DNA of 64,000 bases from an uncultured Jannaschia sp. (GTDB taxonomy: Bacteria > Pseudomonadota > Alphaproteobacteria > Rhodobacterales > Rhodobacteraceae). The position numbers and the translations under genes were made by a program. Positions 49,311 through 58,054 of this stretch are shown here, piece by piece. Location of the stretch: NCBI RefSeq assembly GCF_947494025.1, contig NZ_CANLTQ010000002.1, positions 496,001-560,000 of the forward strand, written 5' to 3'. The notes under the pieces were generated by a model that did no database searches, was not told the DNA's origin, and worked only from the letters and a program-made list of their open reading frames with translations. Position 1 is the stretch's first letter; the number at the start of each line of letters is the position of its first letter.

Positions 49311-50330
49311 TCACTCAACCACAGGTCCGGCGGACGTGGAACTGCGATTTTGATCGCGCCGGCGCGGCTCGCGCGGCTGCGGCCGGGTCGGGATCTCGCC
49401 CAGCAGCCCGCCGACGCCGAGGCGCGCGATGTCTTCGTTCGTGACATCGATCCCGCAGACCAGCCGCTCCAGAATCCAGTCCGCACCGTTGAGCTTGGGC
49501 GAGCGCGCGCAGCCCGGCAGGCCCAGAACGTGGTCCCCGCCCAGCCGGCCGAGGAACAGGAGGTTCCCCGGATCGACCGGCATGCCGAACCGCGTGAGAT
49601 GGCCCCCGGCATCGACCAGCGCGCCGGGCCCCACATCCTCCGTGTCGGAGGTGGCCGAGGCCGTCAGGATCAGCCGGAGCGGCGCGTCCCCCGACGCGAG
49701 CGCAGCCCGGATCGCGTCCCGGCGGTGCGGCATGCGGGTGACCTCGCAGGTCAAGTCCAGCCGGTCGAGCCGGTCCAGCACCGCGCGCGCCCCGTCCGGC
49801 GCGCCCTCCAGCACCGTGACGATCAGCTCCGCCCGGTCGATCGCGGGCGGGTGAAGTCGCAAGGCACCCGCCAGCGCGTCGAGCCGCCCCGAAAGGGTTT
49901 CGCCGTCCGTGGCATAGGGGATGATCTTCACCGTCGCGACCATCGTGCCCGCCGCCACCCGTTGCCATTCCGGCAGGGTCGCCACGGTCACGTCCGGCGT
50001 GATCGCGTTCGCCGCGTCGATCTTCGCCCGCGACACTTCCAGCACGCCCGGCCCCGTCGCATGCAGGTTGGCGCGCCCCGTGAAGGGCGGCCGCAGTTCG
50101 AGCCCCGGGGCGAGCAATGCGCGCCCGACCATCTCCGCCACCGCGTCCTCGGTCACGTCGCCGGGATCGAGGCGCGCGACGATCACGTTGTCCCGCCCCG
50201 CTGCGCGCAGCCGCGCCACCGCGCAGGCGTCGAGGCGGCTGCCCTTGCGAAGGCGGCCTTCGGGGGTAGCGACCGAATGGGCGAGGATCGCGCCTTCCGC
50301 CTCGCCGAGCGGCACCGGGCCGAACCTCAC
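49311..50330 (-). CDS. Molybdopterin-binding (MoeA/MoaB-like) cofactor protein
   Basis: 339 residues from GTG 50330, overlapping xdhC (GTGA). It begins [22 protein letters not shown], as in MoCo-handling proteins linked to molybdenum hydroxylase operons, and has a MoCF-like region ([25 protein letters not shown]) and [22 protein letters not shown]. Probably delivers or modifies the cofactor (for example cytidylation or sulfuration) for CoxL. Exact step unassigned. Confidence 0.82.
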   Translation of the reverse strand: MRFGPVPLGEAEGAILAHSVATPEGRLRKGSRLDACAVARLRAAGRDNVIVARLDPGDVTEDAVAEMVGRALLAPGLELRPPFTGRANLHATGPGVLEVSRAKIDAANAITPDVTVATLPEWQRVAAGTMVATVKIIPYATDGETLSGRLDALAGALRLHPPAIDRAELIVTVLEGAPDGARAVLDRLDRLDLTCEVTRMPHRRDAIRAALASGDAPLRLILTASATSDTEDVGPGALVDAGGHLTRFGMPVDPGNLLFLGRLGGDHVLGLPGCARSPKLNGADWILERLVCGIDVTNEDIARLGVGGLLGEIPTRPQPREPRRRDQNRSSTSAGPVVE

Positions 50331-51295
50331 GGGCGGCGAAGCGTCTGCGTCATCGCCGCGAGGATCGCCACCGCGATCTCCCCCGGCGTGCGCGACCCGA
50401 TGTCGAGCCCGATCGGCGCGTCGATCCGGGCGATCCGTTCCGCGTCGATCCCGACCTCCTTCAACCGCGCCACCCGCTTCGCATGCGTCCGCGTCGAGCC
50501 GAGGGCGCCGACATAGAAGGCGGGTGAGTCGAGCGCGACCGTCAGCGCCGGATCGTCGAGTTTCGGATCGTGCGTCAGAAGCACCACCGCCGTGCGCGCA
50601 TCCGGCGCCAACGCCGTCATCGCCGCGTCGGGCCAGTCATGGGTGAGCGCGGTGTCGGGAAACCGCGCGGGCGACGCGAAAGCCTCGCGCGGGTCGATCA
50701 CCGTCGCCGTGTAGCCCGCGAGCCGCGCCATCGGGATCAGCATCTGCGCCACATGCACGCCGCCCACGACGATCAGGCGCAGCGGCGGCGCGTGCAGCGT
50801 CACGAAGGTCCGCCCGTCCGGCTCGAAATCGCTGCGGTCCGCGCGAAGCCGTTCCGCGACCCGACCGGCGGGCAGCAACGAAGCCGCCCCGCTCTCGACA
50901 TCCACCGCCTGCCCCGCCGCCTCGCCCCGCGCCCGCCGCGCGACCAGATCGGCCAGCATGTCCTCCGGCAGCGTGCCGCCCACCGGCTCGACCAGCACGC
51001 GGATGCGCCCGCCGCAGGCCAGACCGACCGCAAAGGCCTCGTCGTCGGACACGCCGTACTCGAGCACGCGGTGCCGCCGGTCCTCCATCGCCTCCAACGC
51101 CTCGGCCACCACCGCCCCCTCGACACAGCCGCCGGAGACGGAACCCACGATCTCCGCCTCGCCCGACACGGCGAGTTGCGAGCCGCGGGGCCGCGGGGCG
51201 CTGCCCCAGGTCTCGATCACGGTGGCGAGCACCGCCCCTTTGCCGGCGCGATGCCAGTCGAGCGCGGCGCGCGGTGCATCATCGGTTGCTTCCAT
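50327..51295 (-). CDS. xdhC: XdhC-family molybdenum hydroxylase maturation protein (CoxF-like)
   Basis: 322 residues from ATG 51295. N-terminal XdhC/CoxI domain (VLATVIETWGSAPRPRGSQLAV, SVSGGCVEGAVV) and C-terminal Rossmann domain (LRLIVVGGVHVAQMLIPMARLAGY, HDPKLDDPAL). XdhC sulfurates and inserts molybdenum cofactor. The ATG is directly after the T-run of the ompA terminator and has no Shine-Dalgarno. It starts the set xdhC - MoeA-like - coxS - coxL - coxM. Confidence 0.93.
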   Translation of the reverse strand: MEATDDAPRAALDWHRAGKGAVLATVIETWGSAPRPRGSQLAVSGEAEIVGSVSGGCVEGAVVAEALEAMEDRRHRVLEYGVSDDEAFAVGLACGGRIRVLVEPVGGTLPEDMLADLVARRARGEAAGQAVDVESGAASLLPAGRVAERLRADRSDFEPDGRTFVTLHAPPLRLIVVGGVHVAQMLIPMARLAGYTATVIDPREAFASPARFPDTALTHDWPDAAMTALAPDARTAVVLLTHDPKLDDPALTVALDSPAFYVGALGSTRTHAKRVARLKEVGIDAERIARIDAPIGLDIGSRTPGEIAVAILAAMTQTLRRP

Positions 51296-51331
51296 AAAAA
51301 ATGGACCCCCCGCCGGCAGAATGGCGGAGGG
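51296..51331 (-). terminator. Intrinsic terminator of the OmpA-family gene, abutting xdhC
   Basis: On the minus strand a 9-bp GC stem (arms 51331-51323 and 51314-51306) is followed by TCCA and six T (51301-51296). The next three bases are the xdhC ATG. Textbook shape, about 75 bp after the ompA-family stop. Confidence 0.8.
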
Positions 51332-51407
51332 CCGCTCCTTGAACAAGCTCTTCGTAATCACCCACCCCTTCCCGGGACCGGGCATGAATTTCATCGAATG
51401 CCGCGGC

Positions 51408-53339
51408 TCAATTCGCCGCGGCCGTCCGCAGAAGTCCGGTAATCTGACGCACGGTGGCGCGGCGGTTCGCCTGCTCCGCCTCCAGCGTCGAAACCTTCAG
51501 GAACTCCTCGCCGTAGCCCTGCACGACCATGTTCTCGACGGGCACGTCGAAATACTCGTTGAGCGCGAGCGCCAGTGTTTCCGCCCTGCGGTCGGACAGC
51601 GCGAGGTTGTAGGCCGCGTCGCCCACGGCATCAGTATGCCCTTCTATCAGGAACACCTCCTTCGGGTTCTCCCGGATCGCGCCCAGCACCTCGCGCGCCA
51701 GCGAGGTCAGGTTCGCCGCCTGTTCCGGCGAGATCGCAGCGGAGCCCGACGCGAAGGTCACCGTATCCACCTCGTAGGCCGGCGCCAGCGCCCGCACCTC
51801 CGAGATGTTGCGGACCTGCGCCAGGCTGAAGCGACGGTCAATCCCCGCCTCCCGCTCGAGCGCGTCGCGCAGCGGATCGTCGCTCGCCCCGGACCGCGAC
51901 GACACGATGGGTTCGGGCAGCGTCGCGACATCGACCGGCTCCGCCACCTCGGTATCGTCGATCAGGGTGTAGCGCGTGCCGTCCGGGTCGATCCGGTCGC
52001 GCCGCAACACCCGCAGCGAGGCGTCGCGGATGGTGACGATCCGGCTGCCGTCCGGTCGTGTGACCGTCGTGCGGGTCGATCCGTCGTCGAACCGCTCGGT
52101 CCGCACGTCGTCGCCGCTCTGCCGCAGCAGCGCGTCGTCGTCCTTGAAGACCTGCAGCGCACCGTCATCCTGCTGCACGACCACGCGGTCGCCGGAATTC
52201 GACACGACGCGGCTGCGGTTGGCGAGAACGGTGCCGACCGCGAGCGCGCCGAGCGCACCGAGCGCGAGCTTCGCACCGCCGGAGAGGCCCCGATCGTCGT
52301 CGTCGTCATCGTCATCGTCGTCGTTTTCGGTGACGACCGCCTCGGTCTCGAAATCCTCCGAGGACGTGCGGACGTCCTCCTCCCCGATCGTCTGCTCCTC
52401 GACCTCGGCCGCCGCGGCATCGTCAGTCGCCGCCGCCGCCACGCCGCCGCCCGACTGCAATTGTTCGAGCGCGCGCGAAGCTTGGTCGCGGGCCCGGCGC
52501 TGACGCTCCGTCAACTCCGGCTCGGGCTTGGACGCGACCTCGTCGGCGATGGCGCTGTCATTCTCGTTGCGGCGCTCCTCGCGGTTCTGGCGATTGCCCT
52601 CCCCGGCCTCGCGGCGCTCTTTGCGGCTGTCGCGGTCGCGGTCGTTTGTCTCGGCGGTGTCCGCGTCACCGGTAGCATCCTCGTCGGCACGCAGCGCTTC
52701 CGCCTCGTTTCCGTCCTGACCCTCCAACTCCGGACGCTGTCGGGCGCGTTCCTCGTCCACTGCGCCATCGGCCTGCTGATCTTCCCCGGCCTCGTCCGTG
52801 TCGCGATTCCGGCGTTTCCGCGCGCCATCGGCCGGGGCCTCCTCTACCTGTCCGGTTTCAGCGACATCGCTCTCGACGGCCTCCGCCGATGCGGCGGGAT
52901 CTTCGGCCATCTCCGGTTCAGCGGGCTCGACCGGCTCCTCGGCGATCTCCGGCGCGTCGGATTCCGCCGCGGCTTCGGCCTCTGACGCGCGTTCCGTGCG
53001 GCCGGTCCGGTCGCGCTCCTTATCGCGGTCGCCGCGCCCCTCGCGCTCCGCTCCGGCCTCGCGATTGCCCTCGGCATCCGCAGCGTCGCCGTCTTCCTCA
53101 CTCTCGACGTCGGCCTGCGCCTCGGCGGCGGGGGCCGCGCCCCGTTCCGTCAGGCAACGTTCGAGGCGGTTGGGACGATCCGCGAACTCCGCTTCGCAGG
53201 CGGCGACGATCTCGGCGCTGTTCTGCGCGAAGGCGGGCGGAACGAGACCCGGCACAAGCAGCGAGACGCTCGCGGCCAGAGCGGTCGCCTGACGGAATGG
53301 GGCACGCTCACGTGCTTCTTTGCGTTCGGTACGGGACAT
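51408..53339 (-). CDS. Large OmpA-family outer-membrane protein with acidic linker
   Basis: 643 residues from ATG 53339 (AGAGG upstream). Signal peptide about 1-38 (cut at AFA-QN). Residues 40-360 are highly charged, rich in Glu, Asp, Arg and Ala, with repeated REERR/REAGE-type units. Asp runs ten in a row near residue 350. A glycine/alanine-rich hydrophobic segment follows (GGAKLALGALGALAVGTVL), then a beta/DUF1236-like stretch, and a C-terminal OmpA peptidoglycan-binding domain (about 515-640: FLIEGHTDAVGDAAYNLALSDRRAETL). Likely tethers the outer membrane to peptidoglycan. Confidence 0.9.
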   Translation of the reverse strand: MSRTERKEARERAPFRQATALAASVSLLVPGLVPPAFAQNSAEIVAACEAEFADRPNRLERCLTERGAAPAAEAQADVESEEDGDAADAEGNREAGAEREGRGDRDKERDRTGRTERASEAEAAAESDAPEIAEEPVEPAEPEMAEDPAASAEAVESDVAETGQVEEAPADGARKRRNRDTDEAGEDQQADGAVDEERARQRPELEGQDGNEAEALRADEDATGDADTAETNDRDRDSRKERREAGEGNRQNREERRNENDSAIADEVASKPEPELTERQRRARDQASRALEQLQSGGGVAAAATDDAAAAEVEEQTIGEEDVRTSSEDFETEAVVTENDDDDDDDDDDRGLSGGAKLALGALGALAVGTVLANRSRVVSNSGDRVVVQQDDGALQVFKDDDALLRQSGDDVRTERFDDGSTRTTVTRPDGSRIVTIRDASLRVLRRDRIDPDGTRYTLIDDTEVAEPVDVATLPEPIVSSRSGASDDPLRDALEREAGIDRRFSLAQVRNISEVRALAPAYEVDTVTFASGSAAISPEQAANLTSLAREVLGAIRENPKEVFLIEGHTDAVGDAAYNLALSDRRAETLALALNEYFDVPVENMVVQGYGEEFLKVSTLEAEQANRRATVRQITGLLRTAAAN

Positions 53340-53428
53340 AGCGCCTCTGGTGAATGTCTGTGCAATCGGCCAAGCGATCACGTTGTCTTCAAACCCCACC
53401 GGACGGGCGCAGTTCCAAATCGAACGCG

Positions 53429-53443
53429 TGTTATCGGATAACA
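53429..53443. promoter_or_regulatory. Perfect palindrome upstream of the ompA-family gene
   Basis: TGTTATC-G-GATAACA (7-bp arms) lies about 90 bp upstream of the ATG, inside the 137-bp space between the VWA gene and the ompA-family gene. It looks like an operator (LacI/GntR-like). It resembles TGTTA-N4-TAACA but with one more central base. The regulator is unknown. Confidence 0.4.
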
Positions 53444-53476
53444 ACCGACCGCTGACGGATGACCGTTTCCGCAGTG

Positions 53477-54733
53477 TTAAGACTTTGACAAGTCCGGCCT
53501 TCCCGTGTGCCATTCCTGGCCGGTTCCCATCGGTGTCCCGGGGCGCGACAAGGCGTCGGCCAGACCCTCGAGCGCGCCGATCGAATGGCCGGCACGGAAC
53601 GTATCGACATGCGGCAGGAGCGCGCGGATGCCCGCGGCGCGCGGCGCGAAGCCGTCGAAACGCAGCAGCGGGTTCAGCCAGATCACGCGGCGCGCGCTCA
53701 AGCGAAGCCGTTCGGCCGCGCGGGACAGCTGGTCCGGATCGCCGCGATCGAGCCCGTCCGTGATCAGAAGCACCACGGCCCCCGCCCCCGTCACGCGTCG
53801 GGACCAGTCGCGGTTGAAGGCATGCAGGGCCTCGCCGATCCGCGTGCCACCCTCCCAATCCTGCGCCTCTGCCCCCGCGGCGGCGAGCGCTGCGTCGACG
53901 TCGCGCGTGGCCAGATGGCGGGTGATGTTGGTCAGGCGCGTCCCGAACGTGAAGGCGTGGACCTGCGCCCAGCCCTGACCCTTCCGATTGGCCACGGCAT
54001 GCAGGAAATGCAGAAGCGCCCGGGAATAGACCGACATGGAGCCGGAAATATCGCAGAGCGCGACGAGGTTCGGCCAGCGGATACGCGGGGTTGCGTGGCG
54101 AAGTTCATGCAACTCTCCGGTCCGCAACGCGGCGCGCAACGTGGCCCGCCGATCGATCCGGCCCGTGCCTGCAGGGCGGGTCCGTCGCGACGGGATCGGC
54201 GGCACAGGCAGGCGCAAGGTGGCGAGCATCCGCTTTGCCGCCGTCATCTCCGCATTCGACATCTGTTCGAAGTCGAGTGTCCTGAGCCGCTCGCGCCCGC
54301 TCGCCGTCGCCGTCGCGTCGATCTCGAGAACGGGATCCTCCGAGGTCTTGCCCTGTTCCACGGACGGTGCCTGATCGAGCAGCGCCTCGGCCGCCCGTTT
54401 CTCGGCCGGGCGCGGCGCCCGCGCCTCCTGCACGCCGCGGATCGTCGGCGTGAGCAGGCCCATCATGTGTTCGAGAAACCGCGGATCCCGCCAGTAGAGC
54501 CGGAACATCTGCGCGAAGGTCGCGCGGTGTTCCGGCCGGCGCACGAAGACCGCTTCGAGCGTATGGAAGAAGTCCGTACGGTCGGTGAAGCCCGCGGCGG
54601 CGACCGCGCGCGTCGCGAGGATCAGTCGGTCCGGTCCCGCCGGCAGCCCGGCCCGGCGCAGCGCCGCTGCGAAGTGGGCGATGTTGCCCGCGAGGCGCGG
54701 ATCATCGGGTAGGTCGAACGCTGCGTGATCCAT
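53477..54733 (-). CDS. CoxE-like VWA-domain protein
   Basis: 418 residues. N-terminal helical CoxE region (FFHTLEAVFVRRPEH), then a von Willebrand A domain with MIDAS DISGSMS starting at residue 228, the TRIGEALHAFNRDW Thr and LLITDGLDRGD Asp. CoxE acts with the AAA+ ATPase CoxD in maturing the Mo active site. No CoxD gene is adjacent, and an OmpA-family gene separates it from xdhC. Confidence 0.88.
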   Translation of the reverse strand: MDHAAFDLPDDPRLAGNIAHFAAALRRAGLPAGPDRLILATRAVAAAGFTDRTDFFHTLEAVFVRRPEHRATFAQMFRLYWRDPRFLEHMMGLLTPTIRGVQEARAPRPAEKRAAEALLDQAPSVEQGKTSEDPVLEIDATATASGRERLRTLDFEQMSNAEMTAAKRMLATLRLPVPPIPSRRTRPAGTGRIDRRATLRAALRTGELHELRHATPRIRWPNLVALCDISGSMSVYSRALLHFLHAVANRKGQGWAQVHAFTFGTRLTNITRHLATRDVDAALAAAGAEAQDWEGGTRIGEALHAFNRDWSRRVTGAGAVVLLITDGLDRGDPDQLSRAAERLRLSARRVIWLNPLLRFDGFAPRAAGIRALLPHVDTFRAGHSIGALEGLADALSRPGTPMGTGQEWHTGRPDLSKS

Positions 54734-54808
54734 CCGCCTGCCTCCGCGTTGCCGTGCGACCCGATCCGGTCCCGGACCGACGCGGCCCGTGTCTCCCTGT
54801 CGCCTGGC

Positions 54809-55495
54809 TCAGGTCAGCCAGGTCGCGTAGTCACTGACCAGAAGATGCGTTGGCGCCGTATCCTCCTCGATGTCGGAGAAGCGTCCGATCGGATCGCGGA
54901 AGATGTTGTCGGTCTCGTCGTCGTTCACCGTCGAGACCTCGCCGATCAGCACGCCGCCGCCCTCGCCCCAGAAGGCATGCCAGTCGCCGGGACGCAGCGT
55001 GACGCTCTCGCCCGGCGCGAGATGCAGGCGCTCGCCGGGGGCGTAGTCGCGGCGGATTCCGTCGCACCAGACGGTGCCGCCCGCGCACCCGTCGAACCGG
55101 CCCTCCTCGTCGGAGCCGAACAGCTCCACCACCAGCGTCGCGCCGCCGCGGTTGATGATGTCCTCGGCCTTCAGGACGTGGGTGTGCATCGGGCTCAGCT
55201 GGTTCTCGTGCGAGATGAGGAGCTTCTCGGCGTAGCACATGCCGCCGCCCTTCCGCAGGTCCGCGAGGAGGCCGTTGCGGAGCGTGAAGAGGAACAGCCC
55301 CATCTCGTCGTAGCGGCCCCGGCCGAAATCGGTGATGTCCCAGCCGCAGCGCGCGTCGATCACGTGCCGCGCCTCGTCCTTGCGGGCGGCGAACTCCTCC
55401 GGCGTCCAATGCGCGAAGGGCGGCAGGGCGAACCCGTTCGCCGCGATCATGTCCGCGGCCTCCGCCATGATGCGGTTGATGTCGGAACGTTTCAT
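54809..55495 (-). CDS. D-lyxose/D-mannose isomerase-like cupin protein
   Basis: 228 residues from ATG 55495. Cupin with metal ligands in SPMHTHVLKAEDIINRGG (two His and a Glu) and ERLHLAPGESVTLRPGDWHAFWGEGGG (His). This fits the D-lyxose ketol-isomerase family, which converts D-lyxose to D-xylulose and D-mannose to D-fructose. Single gene; substrates in this organism are untested. Confidence 0.85.
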   Translation of the reverse strand: MKRSDINRIMAEAADMIAANGFALPPFAHWTPEEFAARKDEARHVIDARCGWDITDFGRGRYDEMGLFLFTLRNGLLADLRKGGGMCYAEKLLISHENQLSPMHTHVLKAEDIINRGGATLVVELFGSDEEGRFDGCAGGTVWCDGIRRDYAPGERLHLAPGESVTLRPGDWHAFWGEGGGVLIGEVSTVNDDETDNIFRDPIGRFSDIEEDTAPTHLLVSDYATWLT

Positions 55496-55548
55496 GCGCT
55501 GTCTCCCCCGTATGTATCCGCGCTTCCTACCGGGCCGGGAAGCCGGGC

Positions 55549-55923
55549 TCAATCGGCGGTCCCGTTCGCGCAGGGCGCGAGGCGCAGTGGCGCCCCGGCC
55601 GCGGCGCCGATCTCACGACAGGTTCCGTCCGCGCAGAGGGTCCAGCCGCCGCCGGTCTCGCCGGATGCCGCGAGATGGAGCGCCGGCACCTCCAGCCCGC
55701 CGGGGCTCACCCACCAACCGTCCCGCAGGACGGCGTCCGCTCCGGGTTCCATCCCCGCGCCGGAGCCGCGCACCGCCGCATCCCGCAGGCGCAGTCGGTC
55801 GTCCGCGACCGTCCAGCGCTCGACCCAGTCCGTCCGCTCCACCGAATGGGTCCAGCGAAGCGTGAAGTCCGGCGCGGCGAGGTGCAGAAACGTCGCGCCG
55901 AGCATCAGGCAGGCGCCGCTCAC
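55549..55923 (-). CDS. DUF1850-family protein
   Basis: 124 residues from GTG 55923, overlapping the TRAP permease stop (GTGA). A short hydrophobic start (SGACLMLGATFLHL), then LRWTHSVERTDWVERW and a closing beta-rich part. DUF1850 proteins are the standing partner of TAXI-type TRAP permeases. Function unknown, probably accessory to transport. Confidence 0.82.
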   Translation of the reverse strand: MSGACLMLGATFLHLAAPDFTLRWTHSVERTDWVERWTVADDRLRLRDAAVRGSGAGMEPGADAVLRDGWWVSPGGLEVPALHLAASGETGGGWTLCADGTCREIGAAAGAPLRLAPCANGTAD

Positions 55924-58007
55924 GCCGGATGGGCTGCGCGGTTCCGCATCCAGATGAGCCCCCCGGCCAGCGCCGCCAGGGCGAAGCCGATCTCGTCGGT
56001 CAAGGGGAGCGAGGCGATGAGCGTGAAGGCCGCGACCATGGAGAGCGCGCGGACGGGCCAGCCGAGCCGCGCGCCGAGCCAGCCGATCACCGCGACCCCC
56101 CAGAGCGCGATGGAGAGCGCCGTCTTGGCGATCACGTAGGCCACGGCCGGCCAGAACCCGATCGCGTCGGCCAGCGGGCCGCCCGGCTGCAGCATCAGGA
56201 CGGGTGTGTAGACCGCCATGAAGGGGATGACAAAACCGGCGGCGGCGACCTTGATCGCCTCCATGGAGATGCGGAGCCCGCTCGCCTTCGCGATCGGCGC
56301 GGCGGCGAAGCAGGCCAGCGCCACGGGCGGCGTCAGGTCGGCGAGGATGCCGAAGTAGAACACGAACATGTGGCTCACGATCAACGGCACGCCGAGCTGC
56401 AGCAGCGCCGGCCCCGCGATCGAGGAGGTGATGATGTAGTTCGGGATCGTGGGGATCCCCATGCCGAGAAAGATGCAGGTGACCATCGTGAGGACGAGCG
56501 ACAGGAACAGGTTGTCCTGCCCGATGGCGACGATGAACTGCCCGAAGGTGTTGGCCGCCCCGGTCAGCGTCATCGTCCCGATGATCACGCCGACGAGCGC
56601 GCAGGCCACGCCGACGGGCAGCGCGGTGCGCGCGCCCTCGGCCAGGCTGTCGCGACACAGGCGGAGCGTTTCCCGCCCCCCGTGCGACACGGCGCAAACG
56701 GCGATCAGCACCGCGACCGCGGCGACGAGAAGCCATGTCCCGTATTCCAGAAACGCCGCCGCGACGAGGCCGAGCGCGATCCAGAAGACGCCGCGCATGG
56801 CGCGGGACGGCAGGCCGAGCACGATCGAACCGCCGAGGATCAAAAGCACGGTGAGGCCGAGCCCGACCGTCCCGGCGAAGAGCGGCGTGTAGCCCCCGAA
56901 CAGGAGGTAAACGAGCACGCCCAACGGCAGCAGCAGCATCCAGCCGTCCTTCAGCGCCTTGAGCGGCGACGGCAGGTCGGCGTGCGGCAGGCCCTTCAGC
57001 CCGTGGCGCCCGGCTTCCAGATGCACGATCCAGAAGGCCGAGGCGAAGTAGAGGATGGCCGGGACGAGCGCGGCCTTCACGACCTCGACATAGGGCACGT
57101 CGAGCGTCTCGGCCATGATGAAGGCGACGGCGCCCATGACCGGCGGCATGATCTGTCCGCCCATCGAAGCGGTGGATTCGACGCCGCCCGCGAACTCCGC
57201 CCGGTAACCGAACCGCTTCATCAGCGGGATCGTGAACTGTCCCGTCGTGACCACGTTCGCCACGCCGGAGCCCGAGATCGTGCCCATCAGACCGGAGGAG
57301 ACGACGGACACCTTGGCCGCGCCCCCCTGCCTATGACCGAACAGGCCCATCGAGACATCGGTGAAGAGCTTGATCATTCCGGCCCGCTCGAGGAACGAGC
57401 CGAACAGGATGAAGAGGAAGATGTAGGTCGAGGAGACGTAGATCGGAATGCCGTAGATGCCCTCGGTCCCGTAGGCCATGTGGTCGATGACCTGCTCGAA
57501 GGCGTAGCCGCGATGCTGAAGCGGAAACGGCAGATATTGCCCGAACAGGCAGTAGGCGAGGAACACGCCCGAGATGATCGGCAGCGCGATCCCCATCATC
57601 GCGTATCCGGCGGCAAAGACGGTGACGAGCGCCACCACGCCCATCGCGATGTCGGCGGTGAGCGGCCGGCCGGCGCGGAGGATGAGGTCGTTGTATTCGA
57701 TCCACTGATAGGCCGTCACGGCGACCCCGGCCAACGCGAACGCCCAAGCAAGCGCACGTATCGCCGCGCCGCCCTTCGCGTAGGCGACGAGCGGGAAGGT
57801 GAGAAACATCAGGAAGCCGACATGGACCGCGCGGACGATCTGGCTCGGCATGTCGACGAGGTGGCCCGCGGTCGCGATCTGGAACACGGAGAACAGGACC
57901 GCGGTCCAGAACAGCGCGCGGCCAACGAAGCCCTCGGGAAAGCTTACGCCGTGGGATTCCTGTGGAACCGGCGGGGCGGCGGCGTCGGTCATGGCGGGAT
58001 CCGGCAT
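55920..58007 (-). CDS. TRAP transporter permease, fused 4TM-12TM (TAXI system)
   Basis: 695 residues, about 16-18 membrane helices. It carries the small and large TRAP permease subunits in one chain. Motifs GSGVANVVTTGQFTIPLMKRFGY and ASMGGQIMPPVMGAVAFIMAE are the DctM signature. Start ATG 58007 or 57992 cannot be told apart. It moves a solute, often a dicarboxylate or glutamate-like compound, using a Na+ or H+ gradient. It follows the TAXI gene by 47 bp. Confidence 0.95.
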   Translation of the reverse strand: MPDPAMTDAAAPPVPQESHGVSFPEGFVGRALFWTAVLFSVFQIATAGHLVDMPSQIVRAVHVGFLMFLTFPLVAYAKGGAAIRALAWAFALAGVAVTAYQWIEYNDLILRAGRPLTADIAMGVVALVTVFAAGYAMMGIALPIISGVFLAYCLFGQYLPFPLQHRGYAFEQVIDHMAYGTEGIYGIPIYVSSTYIFLFILFGSFLERAGMIKLFTDVSMGLFGHRQGGAAKVSVVSSGLMGTISGSGVANVVTTGQFTIPLMKRFGYRAEFAGGVESTASMGGQIMPPVMGAVAFIMAETLDVPYVEVVKAALVPAILYFASAFWIVHLEAGRHGLKGLPHADLPSPLKALKDGWMLLLPLGVLVYLLFGGYTPLFAGTVGLGLTVLLILGGSIVLGLPSRAMRGVFWIALGLVAAAFLEYGTWLLVAAVAVLIAVCAVSHGGRETLRLCRDSLAEGARTALPVGVACALVGVIIGTMTLTGAANTFGQFIVAIGQDNLFLSLVLTMVTCIFLGMGIPTIPNYIITSSIAGPALLQLGVPLIVSHMFVFYFGILADLTPPVALACFAAAPIAKASGLRISMEAIKVAAAGFVIPFMAVYTPVLMLQPGGPLADAIGFWPAVAYVIAKTALSIALWGVAVIGWLGARLGWPVRALSMVAAFTLIASLPLTDEIGFALAALAGGLIWMRNRAAHPA

Positions 58008-58054
58008 CGAGAAGGGTCGGACGCCGCGGCGGCGGCGCCCGTTGGAGGCTCGGC

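Noticed and set aside
52295-52325. The GAC/GAT tract in the ompA-family gene as a regulatory repeat
   Set aside because: It lies inside a well-supported reading frame and encodes ten Asp; it is noted as a protein feature.
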